This document shows, piece by piece, positions 30,901 through 38,942 of a stretch of DNA of 64,000 bases (positions within the stretch are counted from its first letter, which is position 1; every line of letters begins with the position of its first letter). The position numbers were made by a program, and so were the translations under genes. Location: NCBI GenBank assembly GCA_016699515.1, contig CP064978.1, forward strand, positions 1 to 64,000. The letters are read 5' to 3'. The notes beneath the pieces are model-generated. The model worked only from the letters and a program-made list of their open reading frames with translations, made no database searches and was not told the DNA's origin. This DNA comes from Candidatus Peregrinibacteria bacterium. GTDB taxonomy: Bacteria > Patescibacteriota > Gracilibacteria > UM-FILTER-43-11.

Positions 30901-31560
30901 GGTACTCAGCCGTTTCCTTATGCGGTGCTGAACGGAGTGGTTACTGCGAACGAAAACATCCACTTCGGTGCTGCGGTCAACATTGGTCCATCAAGCGCTT
31001 TGATAGTGAGCCCAGGCAATACACTTCAACTGCGTGGGCTGAATAATTCGGGCGAAATTACTGCTGATCACTTGATATTTGAATCAGGAATCGGGGGTTG
31101 GGCTGGGAATGGACTGATTAACGTGGACCAAATTACGATTCGCACGAATGCTATTTTGTATGTTTCGGGCGACAAGATGGTTCGGAATTTAACAGTAGAG
31201 CCCAATGCCAGTTTAACCACCAATGAGAATCCTTTTTATCGCCTTAGCATTGATGGTGATTTGGTTAACCAGGGTCGCCTTCAGGGCCGATTACACCTTT
31301 ACTTAAAGGGAAATCTGAATAATTCGGGAGGATTTATGAATTTAGCGGTTTTTGCTGCCACTTGGGATCACGCCCCTACTGCCACCCACTATGAATTCCA
31401 ACTCACCGATTCGAATGGAGTGTGGCAGGCTCCGCTTAATGTGGCCACAAATTCATACTCTATTTATTCCTATGTGAATCAAACCAATCTTCAATGGCGA
31501 TACCGCCCTGTATTCAATGTAACTCCCGGCAATTGGAGCACGCCTCACCTCATTAACTAG
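27955..31560 (+). CDS. Secreted subtilisin-family (S8) serine protease with long beta-repeat C-terminus
   Basis: Exported endopeptidase of about 1200 residues. Signal peptide NIYRLILTIVLGLFILPSM, then a short propeptide with ELGYVPHELVVEFD. Catalytic triad: Asp in ALLDTGVAYDHPDL (28468), His in FGHGTHMAGI (28621) and Ser in SGTSQSAAFVTG (29659), with the oxyanion Asn in GAGNSANN. A beta-sandwich of about 150 residues is inserted between the Asn and Ser blocks (VWCDTEMPSVGNTPPDYIEV). After the catalytic domain comes a G8-like opening (NWNDPATWVGGAVPTSTDVV) and roughly 450 residues of short beta-helix-like repeats (ENTGSIYGN, NRGNITNVN). The end is FN3-like (YEFQLTDSNGVWQAPLN). It is the last gene of the accessory cassette and overlaps the ligase stop by eight bases. 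Intact. Confidence 0.93.
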   Translation: MKNIYRLILTIVLGLFILPSMLYANQEAINNWTDEEVIELGYVPHELVVEFDPRQIQVSSQSKEIESFASTALEEEVMTLKETLNFANAAVFYVGTSGYVENYVAALKANPLVASVTPNYVYEFSATANDPHFTNNDQWGLRNHTNPTADIDIENAWNIGTGGTNKIVALLDTGVAYDHPDLATNMWGGGKCRDENGQILPVECKHGWDYVNNDRDPRDDFGHGTHMAGIIAAETNNGIGIAGINQNAKIMVVKIGNSYGTFTNALKGIQFARNNKATIINASFGGVSEQFGDQALVESAIQQFGQTGIFVAGAGNSANNNDTNPFFPASFLLNSIISVAASDRVDNFASSFSNWGAGTVDVFAPGNDIWSTYVQEFANFLMNPQTFTLFQPWYSRQISTIDYVFTNSNAYTSNISASAITRTFDLSGNNIDPDSAALTLNVWCDTEMPSVGNTPPDYIEVFISPDGTNWSPLQETLIGDNKISEDSLLLESTYDGYPGKSSSLGFIISPSYFSQRTQFKFEWITDGRNTDGPHRGCYLSNLRLRYLAFGESGQNSQSYVGGPEYSGTSQSAAFVTGITALVWNTFPQLTPEQVRYAVVNSGDPINNIHPINGQQLTVTGRRVNAYKAMLLAQELNNDRLFLVNDITVRSTSAGGNWNDPATWVGGAVPTSTDVVEINGNVTVNANVTVSGMLISPGTTLYAPGTGSQTLNINGSRGELQNKGTIDGPSGQQSTLTIHANTIENTGSIYGNQINTQDLYNRGNITNVNTLQVRGTLRHQGTINNCILIFNGTNAVQQLFSDAANPLGDVVFDNDVNVTGSLAFNGTSVTISAGKTITLPPGSTVRVYSRQFYQYGTLAADHLVLDEGQPGFTQYWESATPFVGQTVRFVGNSRWQMVNNVTLDADATVESNAAISGGQLAVYGHFNNQGNLSGLTTLIAYGNFINSGTAVLHLRAHQNVTQNGQMMGGSITFEGGVQPQTIAGTQPFPYAVLNGVVTANENIHFGAAVNIGPSSALIVSPGNTLQLRGLNNSGEITADHLIFESGIGGWAGNGLINVDQITIRTNAILYVSGDKMVRNLTVEPNASLTTNENPFYRLSIDGDLVNQGRLQGRLHLYLKGNLNNSGGFMNLAVFAATWDHAPTATHYEFQLTDSNGVWQAPLNVATNSYSIYSYVNQTNLQWRYRPVFNVTPGNWSTPHLIN

Positions 31561-32830
31561 ATGGCTTGCATTGGCTTAACGGTGAGATGCCGGATCCCCG
31601 CCTCGGGCGGGCGGTATGACCTACAACGGCAAGCACCATCATGCCAGTCCAGCTGGTTAGGAGCAAGTGGTCCATGCTGGCGAGCAAAAGAACTAAAAGC
31701 CATGGAGCGGCGTGTTCGGGCTTTAGCCTTTGTGTTACGAGGGCGATCAAAATGCCCAACAAAATTAATCCCTGGATGCCCCATTCATTTAGCACCAAAT
31801 AGTAAACATTGTGCACGGGGACGTGCTGCCAAGGCTCCAGCGTTTTTTGGCTGAATTCCGCCATGCGCAGGGTGAACTCATTTAAACCAATGCCCAGTGG
31901 ATGGGCGAGGGCCATCGATCGGCTCATACTTATTTGTGCTTGTCTTTCCACGATGGACGCATCGCTGCTTTGCAAAGATGGATTGGCAATTAGCCACCCT
32001 ATGTTCACACTAATCACGGCGATGATTGCAATCACGAAGCATTTTTTGCGATGCGGTTTCAAGCGTTCGATGCGCTGTCCCATCAACACAAGGATTCCGG
32101 TGGCTGCCGCCACCCAGGCGGCTAAACTCCCAGTGATCCATAAGCCCCACGCTACCAATGCCATCCAAAACCAACGACTTTCTTTTTTTAAATGACTCCA
32201 AGTCAATGAAAGCAGGATAACGAGATAGGCGGCTAAACTATTGGGATGTAAAAAACTGCCATAGGCACGAATGTGCTTGGTGCCGTCCGCTAAATCGATC
32301 TTTGCTACCCCGGGAATATCGGGCCCCAGAATGGATTCGCCCAGCCGTAGTAGGCCCAGCGACCCATTGTGCACCCATTGCGCGGTTGCCCACACCAATT
32401 GAATGAGCATGCCGATCAGAATGAAACGCACCACTTGTTTTTGCTGAAGCACTTTTTGTTCGATCAATGTGATGAGCATCCATAGTTCGGCCGCACGCAA
32501 TACAAAAAATGCGCCATGAATGGCTTTTCCTTCCAAAAAAGTGATCAAAAATACATTGGCCACCAAAGCCACTGCCCAGCCAAGTTTTTTGGAGAATTCG
32601 ATTTCAATCGGCTTTTTTCCATCCATTTTTGCAAAATCCATGCACCAAAAATTGCTATCAAAAGTAGTTCGGGAGCATAAATAAATTCGCTGACCCACGG
32701 GTTAAAAGCGCCAAAGTGGAAGCTGTCTTTTTCGTACACCAACAGGCGAACCGAAAAGGGGAAGATAATCAGCCATGCTCCGAATAACCATTGAATTGCT
32801 TTGCTAACGTATTTAATGCGTTTTAGTTAA
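31553..32830 (-). CDS. O-antigen ligase / Wzy-polymerase-like membrane protein, one frameshift near the N-terminus
   Basis: Polytopic glycan ligase or polymerase of the cell envelope. About ten transmembrane segments are visible (WAVALVANVFLITFLEG, LAAYLVILLSLTW, GLILLGILIALV). The Wzy_C-type signature appears as AHPLGIGLNEF followed by VPVHNVYYLVLNEWG with the conserved His. The N-terminal ~60 residues are in another frame (FPFSVRLLVYEKDSFHFGA, APELLLIAIFGAWILQKWM), so an indel lies near 32640. No good start codon is seen; about 32830 is the upper limit. The C-terminus was altered by the repeat at 31558-31683. It belongs to the downstream end of the minus-strand polysaccharide group. Confidence 0.82.
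31558..31683. repeat. Right copy of the ~120-bp direct repeat, containing an inserted palindrome (pairs with 26022-26137)
   Basis: Same sequence as 26022-26137 except that AAGTAC is replaced by a segment holding the palindrome CCCGCCTCGGGCGGG. On the minus strand this changes the ligase C-terminus from GHTVLDPASHR-stop to GHTARPRRGSGISPLSQ and extends it across the old tsaE start. The copy thus marks the right boundary of the inserted 5.4-kb block and shows a later palindrome insertion. Confidence 0.9.
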
Positions 32831-32863
32831 GAATTAAGAGTTAAGAATTAAGAGTTAAAGATA
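32825..32863. repeat. Tandem AGTTAAGAATTA repeat
   Basis: Two and a half copies of a 14-base unit (TTAAGAATTAAGAG) between the ligase gene and the solute-binding protein gene. It is a sequence relative of the AATTACGAATTA element. CTCTTAACTTT at 32902-32912 is an inverted partner, so the spacer could fold. Confidence 0.7.
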
Positions 32864-32914
32864 AACCAGCAAACTATTAATTATTCACTTAGCGAAGCAA
32901 TTCAACTCTTAACT

Positions 32915-34402
32915 TTAGATCCCGCAATCTTCATCCGTTTCGATCAATTTTTTTTGTTTGCGAATGACGCAGGTCACTTGAGTTTGAGCGGTTTGCAGCG
33001 CTTGCTTAAGGCTGGCCCGGCTTTCGACTACACTTTGAATCGCTTCTCGAAAAATCAGATCGTATTTTTCGGCGTCATATATTTTAAGGCTTTTGGCGAA
33101 TGGGGCTTGATACGCAAACACACCGAATAGGGGTTCGGTTTGCTGCTCGGTCACCATGTCTTTTCGGGGGGTGGGGCGATTGGTTTTTTTGTGATAGGTC
33201 TGCAGGGCGTCGGCGGTGGTTAAATATTGAACAAAGGTCCATGCTTCTTTGGGCATGTTGGTGGTTCGGGCAACCACCAGCGGAAAGTAGCTGGCTAACG
33301 TGTCGCGGCGCGTTGATTCGGTTGGGGTGACTAGTTGTGGCATGGGCGCGATTCCGATGTCTTCAATATCAATATGATCTCCCCCTGTTTTCTGCTCGTT
33401 TTGAATGGCTTGCACCAAGTTTTGATATAAATAGGGGTAGCCGGCGATCATGGCAACCTTGCCGCGCACAAAGGGATTGACCTCGGCCTGATCGGGAGCG
33501 TATCCGGTTAAATTCTTGTTCCAGCTGTAATATTTGTAACTCGGAAGTGCAAAGCTGGTGAACCATTTTAGTGCTTCTACTGCCGGCTCGGCCAGTGTGT
33601 CCGCCGGATTTTGAGCGCGATTGGCAAACGTGGCGGACTCTTCTTTTTCGTCATAAAAACCAACGCCGTATTGTAAAAATAATGTGTAGAGCAGATCCAC
33701 CGCAGTGTTGAGATTGTCTCCACGCCCCATGGCGATTCCCGAAAGCGCAAAGCGTTCCGGACTATTATTACGACTGGTGAGCTGAAACACTTGTTCGGCA
33801 ATTTCTTCCCATAATTTGGCGGGCTCATCGGTGGTGGCGATCAAATCGGCAAAATATTGCTTGTTGTAATACAGGGCTAAGTTGTCCATGGCCAGCGGCA
33901 TGCCATAAATGGACTCATCAATGATTAAATCATTTGCGGCGGCCTGAAAAAACGTCTGCCGAAAGACATCGGGCGGGGTCACAATCGGTGCGTCCAATGG
34001 CATTGGCAAGAGCTTTTTTTGGTGTTTTGTTATCCATGAATTGTGAATCATAAATACATCTGGCCCCTCGCCTTCGGCAATTTCATTGACGACCAAATCC
34101 TCGTATTCCTTCAGATCCACGAATTTTTTGGTGCGCACGCGAATATTCGGAAATTGGCTTTGGAAAGCCTGAATTTGTTCCCGAAATGCATCGACGTTGT
34201 CGTACACAAAATAAAAAATCCAATTCTTTTTAGTGTTGGAATCGGTTACGTCGTCCGCTGTGGGACAGTCGGCGCGAAACTCACTCGTGCCCGCAATGTT
34301 GTCGGCTGGCTTAGGGCACTTTTTTTGGCAGCCCCCCATTAATAATGGTGCGAGCATCAGGCCGCTAATCAGGATTATTTTGATGAAACGTTTTGTTTTC
34401 AT
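32915..34402 (-). CDS. Extracellular solute-binding lipoprotein (ABC sugar-binding family 1)
   Basis: Lipid-anchored periplasmic or surface binding protein, intact at 495 residues. Signal peptide IKIILISGLMLAPLLMGGC with lipobox LMGGC. The family-1 fold shows FQSQFPNIRVRTKKF, GPDVFMIHNSWI, IYGMPLAMDNLALYYNKQYF (hallmark of sugar-binding proteins), GKVAMIAGYPYLYQN and PKEAWTFVQYLTTADALQTYH. The C-terminal tail with CVIRKQKKLIETDEDCG adds two cysteines that may pair. No ABC permease or ATPase gene is in the window, so the ligand and partner are unknown. The start is 28 bases after the csaB stop on the same strand, suggesting cotranscription with the surface-polysaccharide genes. LspA for its processing is encoded at 22535. 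Confidence 0.92.
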   Translation of the reverse strand: MKTKRFIKIILISGLMLAPLLMGGCQKKCPKPADNIAGTSEFRADCPTADDVTDSNTKKNWIFYFVYDNVDAFREQIQAFQSQFPNIRVRTKKFVDLKEYEDLVVNEIAEGEGPDVFMIHNSWITKHQKKLLPMPLDAPIVTPPDVFRQTFFQAAANDLIIDESIYGMPLAMDNLALYYNKQYFADLIATTDEPAKLWEEIAEQVFQLTSRNNSPERFALSGIAMGRGDNLNTAVDLLYTLFLQYGVGFYDEKEESATFANRAQNPADTLAEPAVEALKWFTSFALPSYKYYSWNKNLTGYAPDQAEVNPFVRGKVAMIAGYPYLYQNLVQAIQNEQKTGGDHIDIEDIGIAPMPQLVTPTESTRRDTLASYFPLVVARTTNMPKEAWTFVQYLTTADALQTYHKKTNRPTPRKDMVTEQQTEPLFGVFAYQAPFAKSLKIYDAEKYDLIFREAIQSVVESRASLKQALQTAQTQVTCVIRKQKKLIETDEDCGI

Positions 34403-34430
34403 ATGGCTATTTTACCGAAAGGACGCCCGA

Positions 34431-35493
34431 TCACAAAGCGATTTCTCCTATTGCTTCCATTCTTGCGATCATGTTCTTGGCTTTTTGCTTTTGTTCCTCC
34501 AAATGTTCCGCCGGCTTGGCCTTTTTCCACACGTTCATAAGCTCGTCGGCGCTCCATGCTTTGGGGTAAAGGTACGGCACGTTTAATTGATCCAACATGC
34601 CACTTACTTTGTCGGAATAGGCGATTCCCCGCCATGGTACAGTTTGCCAGCGCGGCTGCGATCAAAAAGTGCAAACGCATGCCAATGGCCGCTTCGCAGG
34701 TGCTGAGTATTTCTAGTAACTCGGTGAACGAGTTGGGTCGAACCACGTTTATCTTTTCCGAGAAGGCGCCCGCCTGAGGCGGGATCAATCGCGCCTTCTC
34801 TTTCGATAATAATTTTTCATCTGACGCTTCCATCGCGATCCACACCATGGAATATCCGTTTTTGATTTGCGTCTCTACAAAAGCATGAATGTCGATGGGG
34901 GCATGGCTCCATGGCCTTAAATTGAGGGCTATTCGCTTTTGTTGAGTGTTAACGGGGGCATTGAACAAAAACGCTAAATCGCTCCCCAGCATGATGGAGT
35001 TTTTTGGAGCCAGGCTTTTTGCTAGTTCCAACGAAACTTCATCGCGCACGGTGATGAGCTGCATTTGTTCCAATGCTTTTTGGGCACGCTTTTTGCTGGA
35101 TTCTTTTTGAAACGGGCCGAGCGAATTGCCCAGCATGATGATGGGTTTTTTATAGTGATTGGCCCACCACAATTGCCAAGACCACAAGCCGATCGCTCGC
35201 TTTGATTCGCCGTCGGTCAATAGGCCGCCCCCGCCCAAAATAACGCGGTCGCATTGTTTCATCAATTTAATGCTTTGTAGCCATCGCATCGATAAAAAGG
35301 ACCGAAGGCCAAAAGGAAAATGCAATGCCACTCGATTGGCTTTTGGATGACGTTTTTTGGTTTCTGCGGGATTGCCGCTGAGCACCCATTTTTCGTAAGA
35401 TTCGGGTAGATTGTTCAGCAAGCTTTCGAGCATGGCTTCGTCACCAATATTACTTGCACCGTAGGAGCCGATGATGAGAACTTTTTTATTCAA
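34431..35493 (-). CDS. csaB: CsaB-type polysaccharide pyruvyl transferase, one frameshift near the C-terminus
   Basis: Transfers pyruvate ketals to secondary cell-wall polysaccharide, the modification recognised by SLH-domain S-layer proteins. Motifs: IIGSYGASNIGDEAML, VILGGGGLLTDGESKRA, IIMLGNSLGPFQKE, ITVRDEVSLELAKSL and AAIGMRLHFLIAAALA. After ALA the frame shifts near 34645; the other frame gives GIAYSDKVSGMLDQL, VPYLYPKAWSADELMNV and ends GEIAL-TGA at 34431. Joined length is ~354 residues, as usual. In the middle the peptide RLIPPQAGAF is encoded by the palindrome CCCGCCTCAGGCGGG (around 34775), a small repeat inserted in frame. No SLH gene is seen here. Confidence 0.9.
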
Positions 35494-35545
35494 TTACGAA
35501 TTAACAATTACGAATTAACAATTACGCCCGCCTGAGGCGGGACGA
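35491..35545. repeat. AATTACGAATTAAC tandem repeat plus CCCGCCTGAGGCGGG palindrome
   Basis: Three units of ATTACGAATTAACA are followed directly by the 15-base palindrome CCCGCCTGAGGCGGG and GAATTAAGAG. Two dispersed families are thus nested in the spacer between the GT2 gene and csaB. The same unit occurs inside ribD and pdxT. Confidence 0.85.
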
Positions 35546-35546
35546 A

Positions 35547-36422
35547 TTAAGAGTTGACCCCCTTGAGGAAATACTTTTTTGAGAGAGCGTACCAGCGCCA
35601 TTCTTTTCTTAATAATCCCAACGCCACGATGATGATTGAGTTGGATAGGATTTTAAAAATCACCTTTTTTATTCCGGTGGGAATCACGCGCACGTCGGGA
35701 CATTTTTGTTGGAATAGAACCGCGGATTTTCCAATGTTTTCCAGGCGGCCGGGAAACACCTTTTCCTCGGTTAAAGGGTCCATGTGATACGCCTTGGCAC
35801 TTTTAAGATACGTTAATGTTCCGCCGGCTTTTTGCATTTGATATCCCAATAGGATGTCTTCCCAGCCGTAGGTTTTAAAGGTTTCATCGAATCCGAACTT
35901 GAGAAACCAACTTTTTTTCATTGAAATGTTGCTGGTGTAAAAATGCCAAAAATCCGTTTTTTGCCCGTCTTTTAGTGGTCCATATTTAAACTGCACTCCG
36001 CTACTTTCCAGCCATTTTCTAAACCGATCCTGCCCTAGCTCGGGGGTCCAAGTGGTAAAACCCAGTGCGGCCGCTTTTTCGTCGGGATTTTTTTGGTGAA
36101 ATTCAACGTGCGTGTTCAGCCAATTTGGCTCTACCAAAATATCAGCTCCGATGAACGCAATTAAATGATGAGTAGCTTCCCGGACGCCGCGATTGCGTGC
36201 CGCTCCCTGTTTTTTGTTTTCTTGCAGAAGCGTTTTTAATTCAAAGGAAGTTTTTTTTGCGCGCCACTTTTTTAATACCATTTCGGTTTGATCGGTGGAC
36301 CCGTCATTGACGACGATCACTTCAAACGCATGCTCAGTCATCTGAAGATTTAAATGCTCCAAGCATTCGTGTAATTCTGCCGCGTTGTTGTAAGTGGGAA
36401 TGATGATGCTGAGCATAACCAT
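35547..36422 (-). CDS. Family 2 glycosyltransferase
   Basis: Inverting GT-A enzyme, probably building surface polysaccharide. Intact, 291 residues. LSIIIPTYNNAAELHECL opens the nucleotide-binding fold, then VIVVNDGSTDQTEMVL, a GAARNRGVREA block, the metal site in HLIAFIGADILVEPNW (usual DxD region) and the acceptor motif FKTYGWEDILLGYQMQ with conserved ED. A C-terminal hydrophobic helix (ILSNSIIIVALGLL) may anchor it. ATG at 36416 (MLSIII) is an equally good start. It precedes csaB by ~53 bases of repeat DNA on the same strand. Confidence 0.93.
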   Translation of the reverse strand: MVMLSIIIPTYNNAAELHECLEHLNLQMTEHAFEVIVVNDGSTDQTEMVLKKWRAKKTSFELKTLLQENKKQGAARNRGVREATHHLIAFIGADILVEPNWLNTHVEFHQKNPDEKAAALGFTTWTPELGQDRFRKWLESSGVQFKYGPLKDGQKTDFWHFYTSNISMKKSWFLKFGFDETFKTYGWEDILLGYQMQKAGGTLTYLKSAKAYHMDPLTEEKVFPGRLENIGKSAVLFQQKCPDVRVIPTGIKKVIFKILSNSIIIVALGLLRKEWRWYALSKKYFLKGVNS

Positions 36423-36458
36423 TACTTATTATCTATTATTTATTAATTTATTCTAGGT

Positions 36459-36469
36459 TATGTTAGCAT
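36459..36469 (+). promoter_or_regulatory. Extended -10 promoter of cysS
   Basis: TATGTTAGCAT fits the extended -10 pattern TGnTAnnnT. The predicted transcript start near 36476 leaves a leader of about 15 bases before ATG 36491. Very similar words precede the genes at 38619 and 38975. No convincing -35 is seen, as expected for this class. Confidence 0.5.
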
Positions 36470-36490
36470 ACTTGGGCTTAATGGAATGCC

Positions 36491-37861
36491 ATGAAACTTT
36501 TTAATACCCTAACGCGACGCAAAGACGAATTTGTGCCCATTCAACCCGGCAAAATAGGGCTGTATTGCTGTGGACCGACGGTTTACAACTTTGCGCATAT
36601 TGGTAATTTACGCACGTTCTTGTTCGAAGATTTTTTGCGACGTGGGCTTGAATTTTTGGGATTCGATGTTACTCAGGTGATGAACATCACCGACGTGGGC
36701 CATTTAACGTCCGACAGCGACGAGGGGGAAGATAAAATGGAAAAAGGAGCCAAACGCGAAGGAAAAACAGTTTGGGAGATCGCCCAGTTTTACACCGATG
36801 CGTTTATGAGCGATATGCAGGCTCTGAACATTTTGCCCGCGCATCATTTTCCTCGTGCGACCGATCATATCGCTGAAATGATCACACAAATTCAGCAAAT
36901 CGAGGCCAACGGGCTTACCTATCAATCGGGGGGGAATGTTTATTTTGATACCAGTAAGCTGAACGACTACGGCAAACTGGCCCAACTCGATAAACAAGCG
37001 CTTCAGGCCGGAGCGCGGATTGAAGTGGATCCCAACAAAAAAAATCCGCATGATTTTGTGCTGTGGTTTACCGATAGCAAACATGGCAATCAGGCCATGC
37101 AATGGGATAGCCCCTGGGGTCGTGGGTTTCCCGGTTGGCACATTGAATGTTCTGCGATGAGTATGAAGTACTTGGGCAAGCAATTCGACATTCATTGTGG
37201 GGGAATCGACCATATTCCGGTGCATCACACCAACGAAATCGCTCAAGCCGAAGGGGCCACGGGCCAAAAGCCGTGGGTGAATGTGTGGATGCATGGGGAA
37301 TTTCTTTTGATCGATCAGGGAAAAATGGCCAAGTCGGGCGATAACTTTTTAACGCTGCAACGGTTGGTCGAAAAAGGCTATCACCCCTTGGATTATCGCT
37401 ATTTTTGCTTGCAGGCCCACACCCGAAAAGAGCTTAACTTTACCTGGGAAGGAATGGACGCGGCTAAAAATGCACGTCGACGTTTGAACGACAAAGTGCT
37501 GGCGTTGCCCGATGGGGGTGCGATTGATGCCAGCTCACTTGAGCGATTTAAAGCGGTGCTTGCGGACGATTTAAATATGCCCGAGGCGCTCGCGATGGTG
37601 TGGAAGCTCCTCGATGATTCCACCGTTCCGGACGCTGACAAACGAGCAACCATTCTAAAAATGGACCAGGTGCTTGGGCTGAATTTGGGGCAAGTGGTTG
37701 CGGTCGAGATTCCCGATGCGGTTCGTGAACTAGTCAAACAGCGTGAGCAAGCGCGAGCGGATAAAAATTGGGCCCTTTCGGATCAACTTCGTTCGGATAT
37801 TGAGAAAGCGGGCTTTTCTGTCAAAGACACAGGCGATGGTTCGGTAATTACTCAATTATAA
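36491..37861 (+). CDS. cysS: Cysteinyl-tRNA synthetase
   Basis: Class I aminoacyl-tRNA synthetase, intact, 456 residues. Zinc and substrate site: GLYCCGPTVYNFAHIGN (Cys28-type ligand and HIGN signature), then WHIECSAMS and DIHCGGIDHIPVHHTNEI. The KMSKS loop is GKMAKSGDNFL. The anticodon-binding helical domain follows (LADDLNMPEALAMVWKLL). Its ATG lies ~15 bases after a predicted transcript start. A hairpin seven bases after the stop may end transcription. One of the few core genes here with no frameshift. Confidence 0.98.
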   Translation: MKLFNTLTRRKDEFVPIQPGKIGLYCCGPTVYNFAHIGNLRTFLFEDFLRRGLEFLGFDVTQVMNITDVGHLTSDSDEGEDKMEKGAKREGKTVWEIAQFYTDAFMSDMQALNILPAHHFPRATDHIAEMITQIQQIEANGLTYQSGGNVYFDTSKLNDYGKLAQLDKQALQAGARIEVDPNKKNPHDFVLWFTDSKHGNQAMQWDSPWGRGFPGWHIECSAMSMKYLGKQFDIHCGGIDHIPVHHTNEIAQAEGATGQKPWVNVWMHGEFLLIDQGKMAKSGDNFLTLQRLVEKGYHPLDYRYFCLQAHTRKELNFTWEGMDAAKNARRRLNDKVLALPDGGAIDASSLERFKAVLADDLNMPEALAMVWKLLDDSTVPDADKRATILKMDQVLGLNLGQVVAVEIPDAVRELVKQREQARADKNWALSDQLRSDIEKAGFSVKDTGDGSVITQL

Positions 37862-37867
37862 TGAGTC

Positions 37868-37888
37868 ATGCCGGACAAGATCCGGCAT
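37868..37888 (+). terminator. Hairpin after cysS
   Basis: ATGCCGGA and TCCGGCAT form a perfect 8-bp stem around a 5-base loop (CAAGA). No U-run follows, so it may be a bidirectional stabilising hairpin or a dispersed palindrome rather than a classic terminator. Confidence 0.45.
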
Positions 37889-37947
37889 CTTGCGCTACTC
37901 TTCAATTCCCACGTACGCGCCACCCCAGACTCCAAGTGCATGTATTC

Positions 37948-37998
37948 AGTATTTGTAATTTTGGTATTGTTTGTGATTTGTGTATTTGATATTTGTTA
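37948..37998. repeat. Dispersed AT-rich repeat, reverse orientation
   Basis: TTGGTATTGTTTGTGATTTG followed by TGTATTTGATATTTG is the reverse complement of the element at 16388. It ends three bases before the pdxT start and supplies its immediate 5' leader. Confidence 0.75.
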
Positions 37999-38001
37999 AT
38001 T

Positions 38002-38563
38002 ATGACAATAGGCGTATTTGCATTACAGGGTTCTTTTGCGGAACACATCGCTCAATTAAAACGTTTGGGAGTCGATGCGTTCGAAATTCGTTCGCTTGCC
38101 GATGTGAAACAACCGGTGGATGGGATCATTTTGCCGGGCGGCGAAAGCACCACGTTGATGCTGCTTTTAAAATCAACCGGATTGGATAGGTGGCTCAAGG
38201 ATTTTGTAAAACGTGGTGGTTTTGTATGGCACGTGTGCCGGCATGATTGTGTGCAGTCAGGGTTATTTGAATTTGATCGATGTTACGGTGGAACGGAATG
38301 CGTATGGGTCGCAGCTTGAGAGCTTTGAAGCGGAGCTTGAATTACGAATTACCAATTCAAAATTACGAATGATTGAAGGCATTTTTATTCGGGCGCCGAA
38401 ATTTAAGTCGATTGGGAAAAGTATCGAGGTTTTAGCCACGCATGCGGATGAGCCGGTTTTGGTGCGATCGGGAAACGTGATGGTGGGCAGCTTTCACCCC
38501 GAACTTACCGACGACGATATGGTTTATCGATTGTTTCTCGGTTCGATAAGCAAAATAAACTGA
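38002..38563 (+). CDS. pdxT: PdxT, glutaminase subunit of pyridoxal 5'-phosphate synthase, one frameshift, repeat-derived insertion
   Basis: Class I glutamine amidotransferase that feeds ammonia to PdxS. Motifs: IGVFALQGSFAEHIAQL, GIILPGGESTTLMLLL, then after a shift near 38225 GTCAGMIVCSQGY with the nucleophile Cys, and MVGSFHPELTDDD with the His and Glu of the triad. The second frame contains ELELRITNSKLRMIEG, encoded by AATTACGAATTACCAATTC (38341-38370), the same repeat type as in the ribD linker; the family normally has a short loop here. Start ATG 38002; the in-frame TTG at 37993 lies in repeat DNA. No pdxS is in the window. Joined length of ~187 residues is typical. Confidence 0.92.
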
Positions 38564-38585
38564 GTTGCCCAAGGGCAATTTAACA

Positions 38586-38594
38586 TGTTACAGT
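38586..38594 (+). promoter_or_regulatory. Possible extended -10 upstream of the gene at 38619
   Basis: TGTTACAGT fits TGnTAnnnT, 25 bases before the ATG at 38619. Weak alone, but it matches the arrangement before cysS and prs. Confidence 0.35.
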
Positions 38595-38618
38595 GGACTA
38601 CTGATTTATATTTAAATT

Positions 38619-38908
38619 ATGCTGCGTTTTGCCCCTCAGCCTCGCACCGTTCTTGTTGCCGCGCTTTCCTTGCTTTCACCCTCGTTGCCAGATGCCGGAC
38701 CGGCCTCTCGCGAGAAGATTCAGGTATTGATGGGCGGTGGTATGTGTGTACCCCAGCCCCTGTTTGTGAAAGTCCGGACGCTTTGCCACCGATTGACCGG
38801 TCTTTTTTAGCTCGCGGAGTCTGCGCCGACCGGGCAGCTGCATTTCAATTATTTAAAGCAGACCCGTGTCATTCGGTGCCATGCATTCGTGCGAATGAAA
38901 TCGATTAA
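38619..38908 (+). CDS. Possible small secreted cysteine-containing protein, probable frameshift
   Basis: The start gives a signal-peptide-like TVLVAALSLLSPSLPDAG after MLRFAPQPR. The frame as read stops at 38810; shifting near 38740 gives a longer tail with VCTPAPVCESPDALPP, RGVCADRAAAFQLF and DPCHSVPCIRANEID, ending at 38908. Five cysteines in that tail would suit an exported disulfide-rich protein of ~96 residues. Support is the signal peptide and upstream -10 word only; no homologue recognised. Confidence 0.4.
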
Positions 38909-38942
38909 ATCATAAATCCATTTCTTATCTTTTCTTGAGTTA

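Noticed and set aside
35491..35545. Possible CRISPR-like array in the AATTACGAATTAAC tandem
   Set aside because: Units are ~14 bases and contiguous, without spacers of constant length, and no cas gene is in the window.
37862..37992. Additional tRNA or small gene between cysS and pdxT
   Set aside because: Only an 8-bp hairpin and the dispersed repeat are found; no cloverleaf and no start codon with a coding-like frame.
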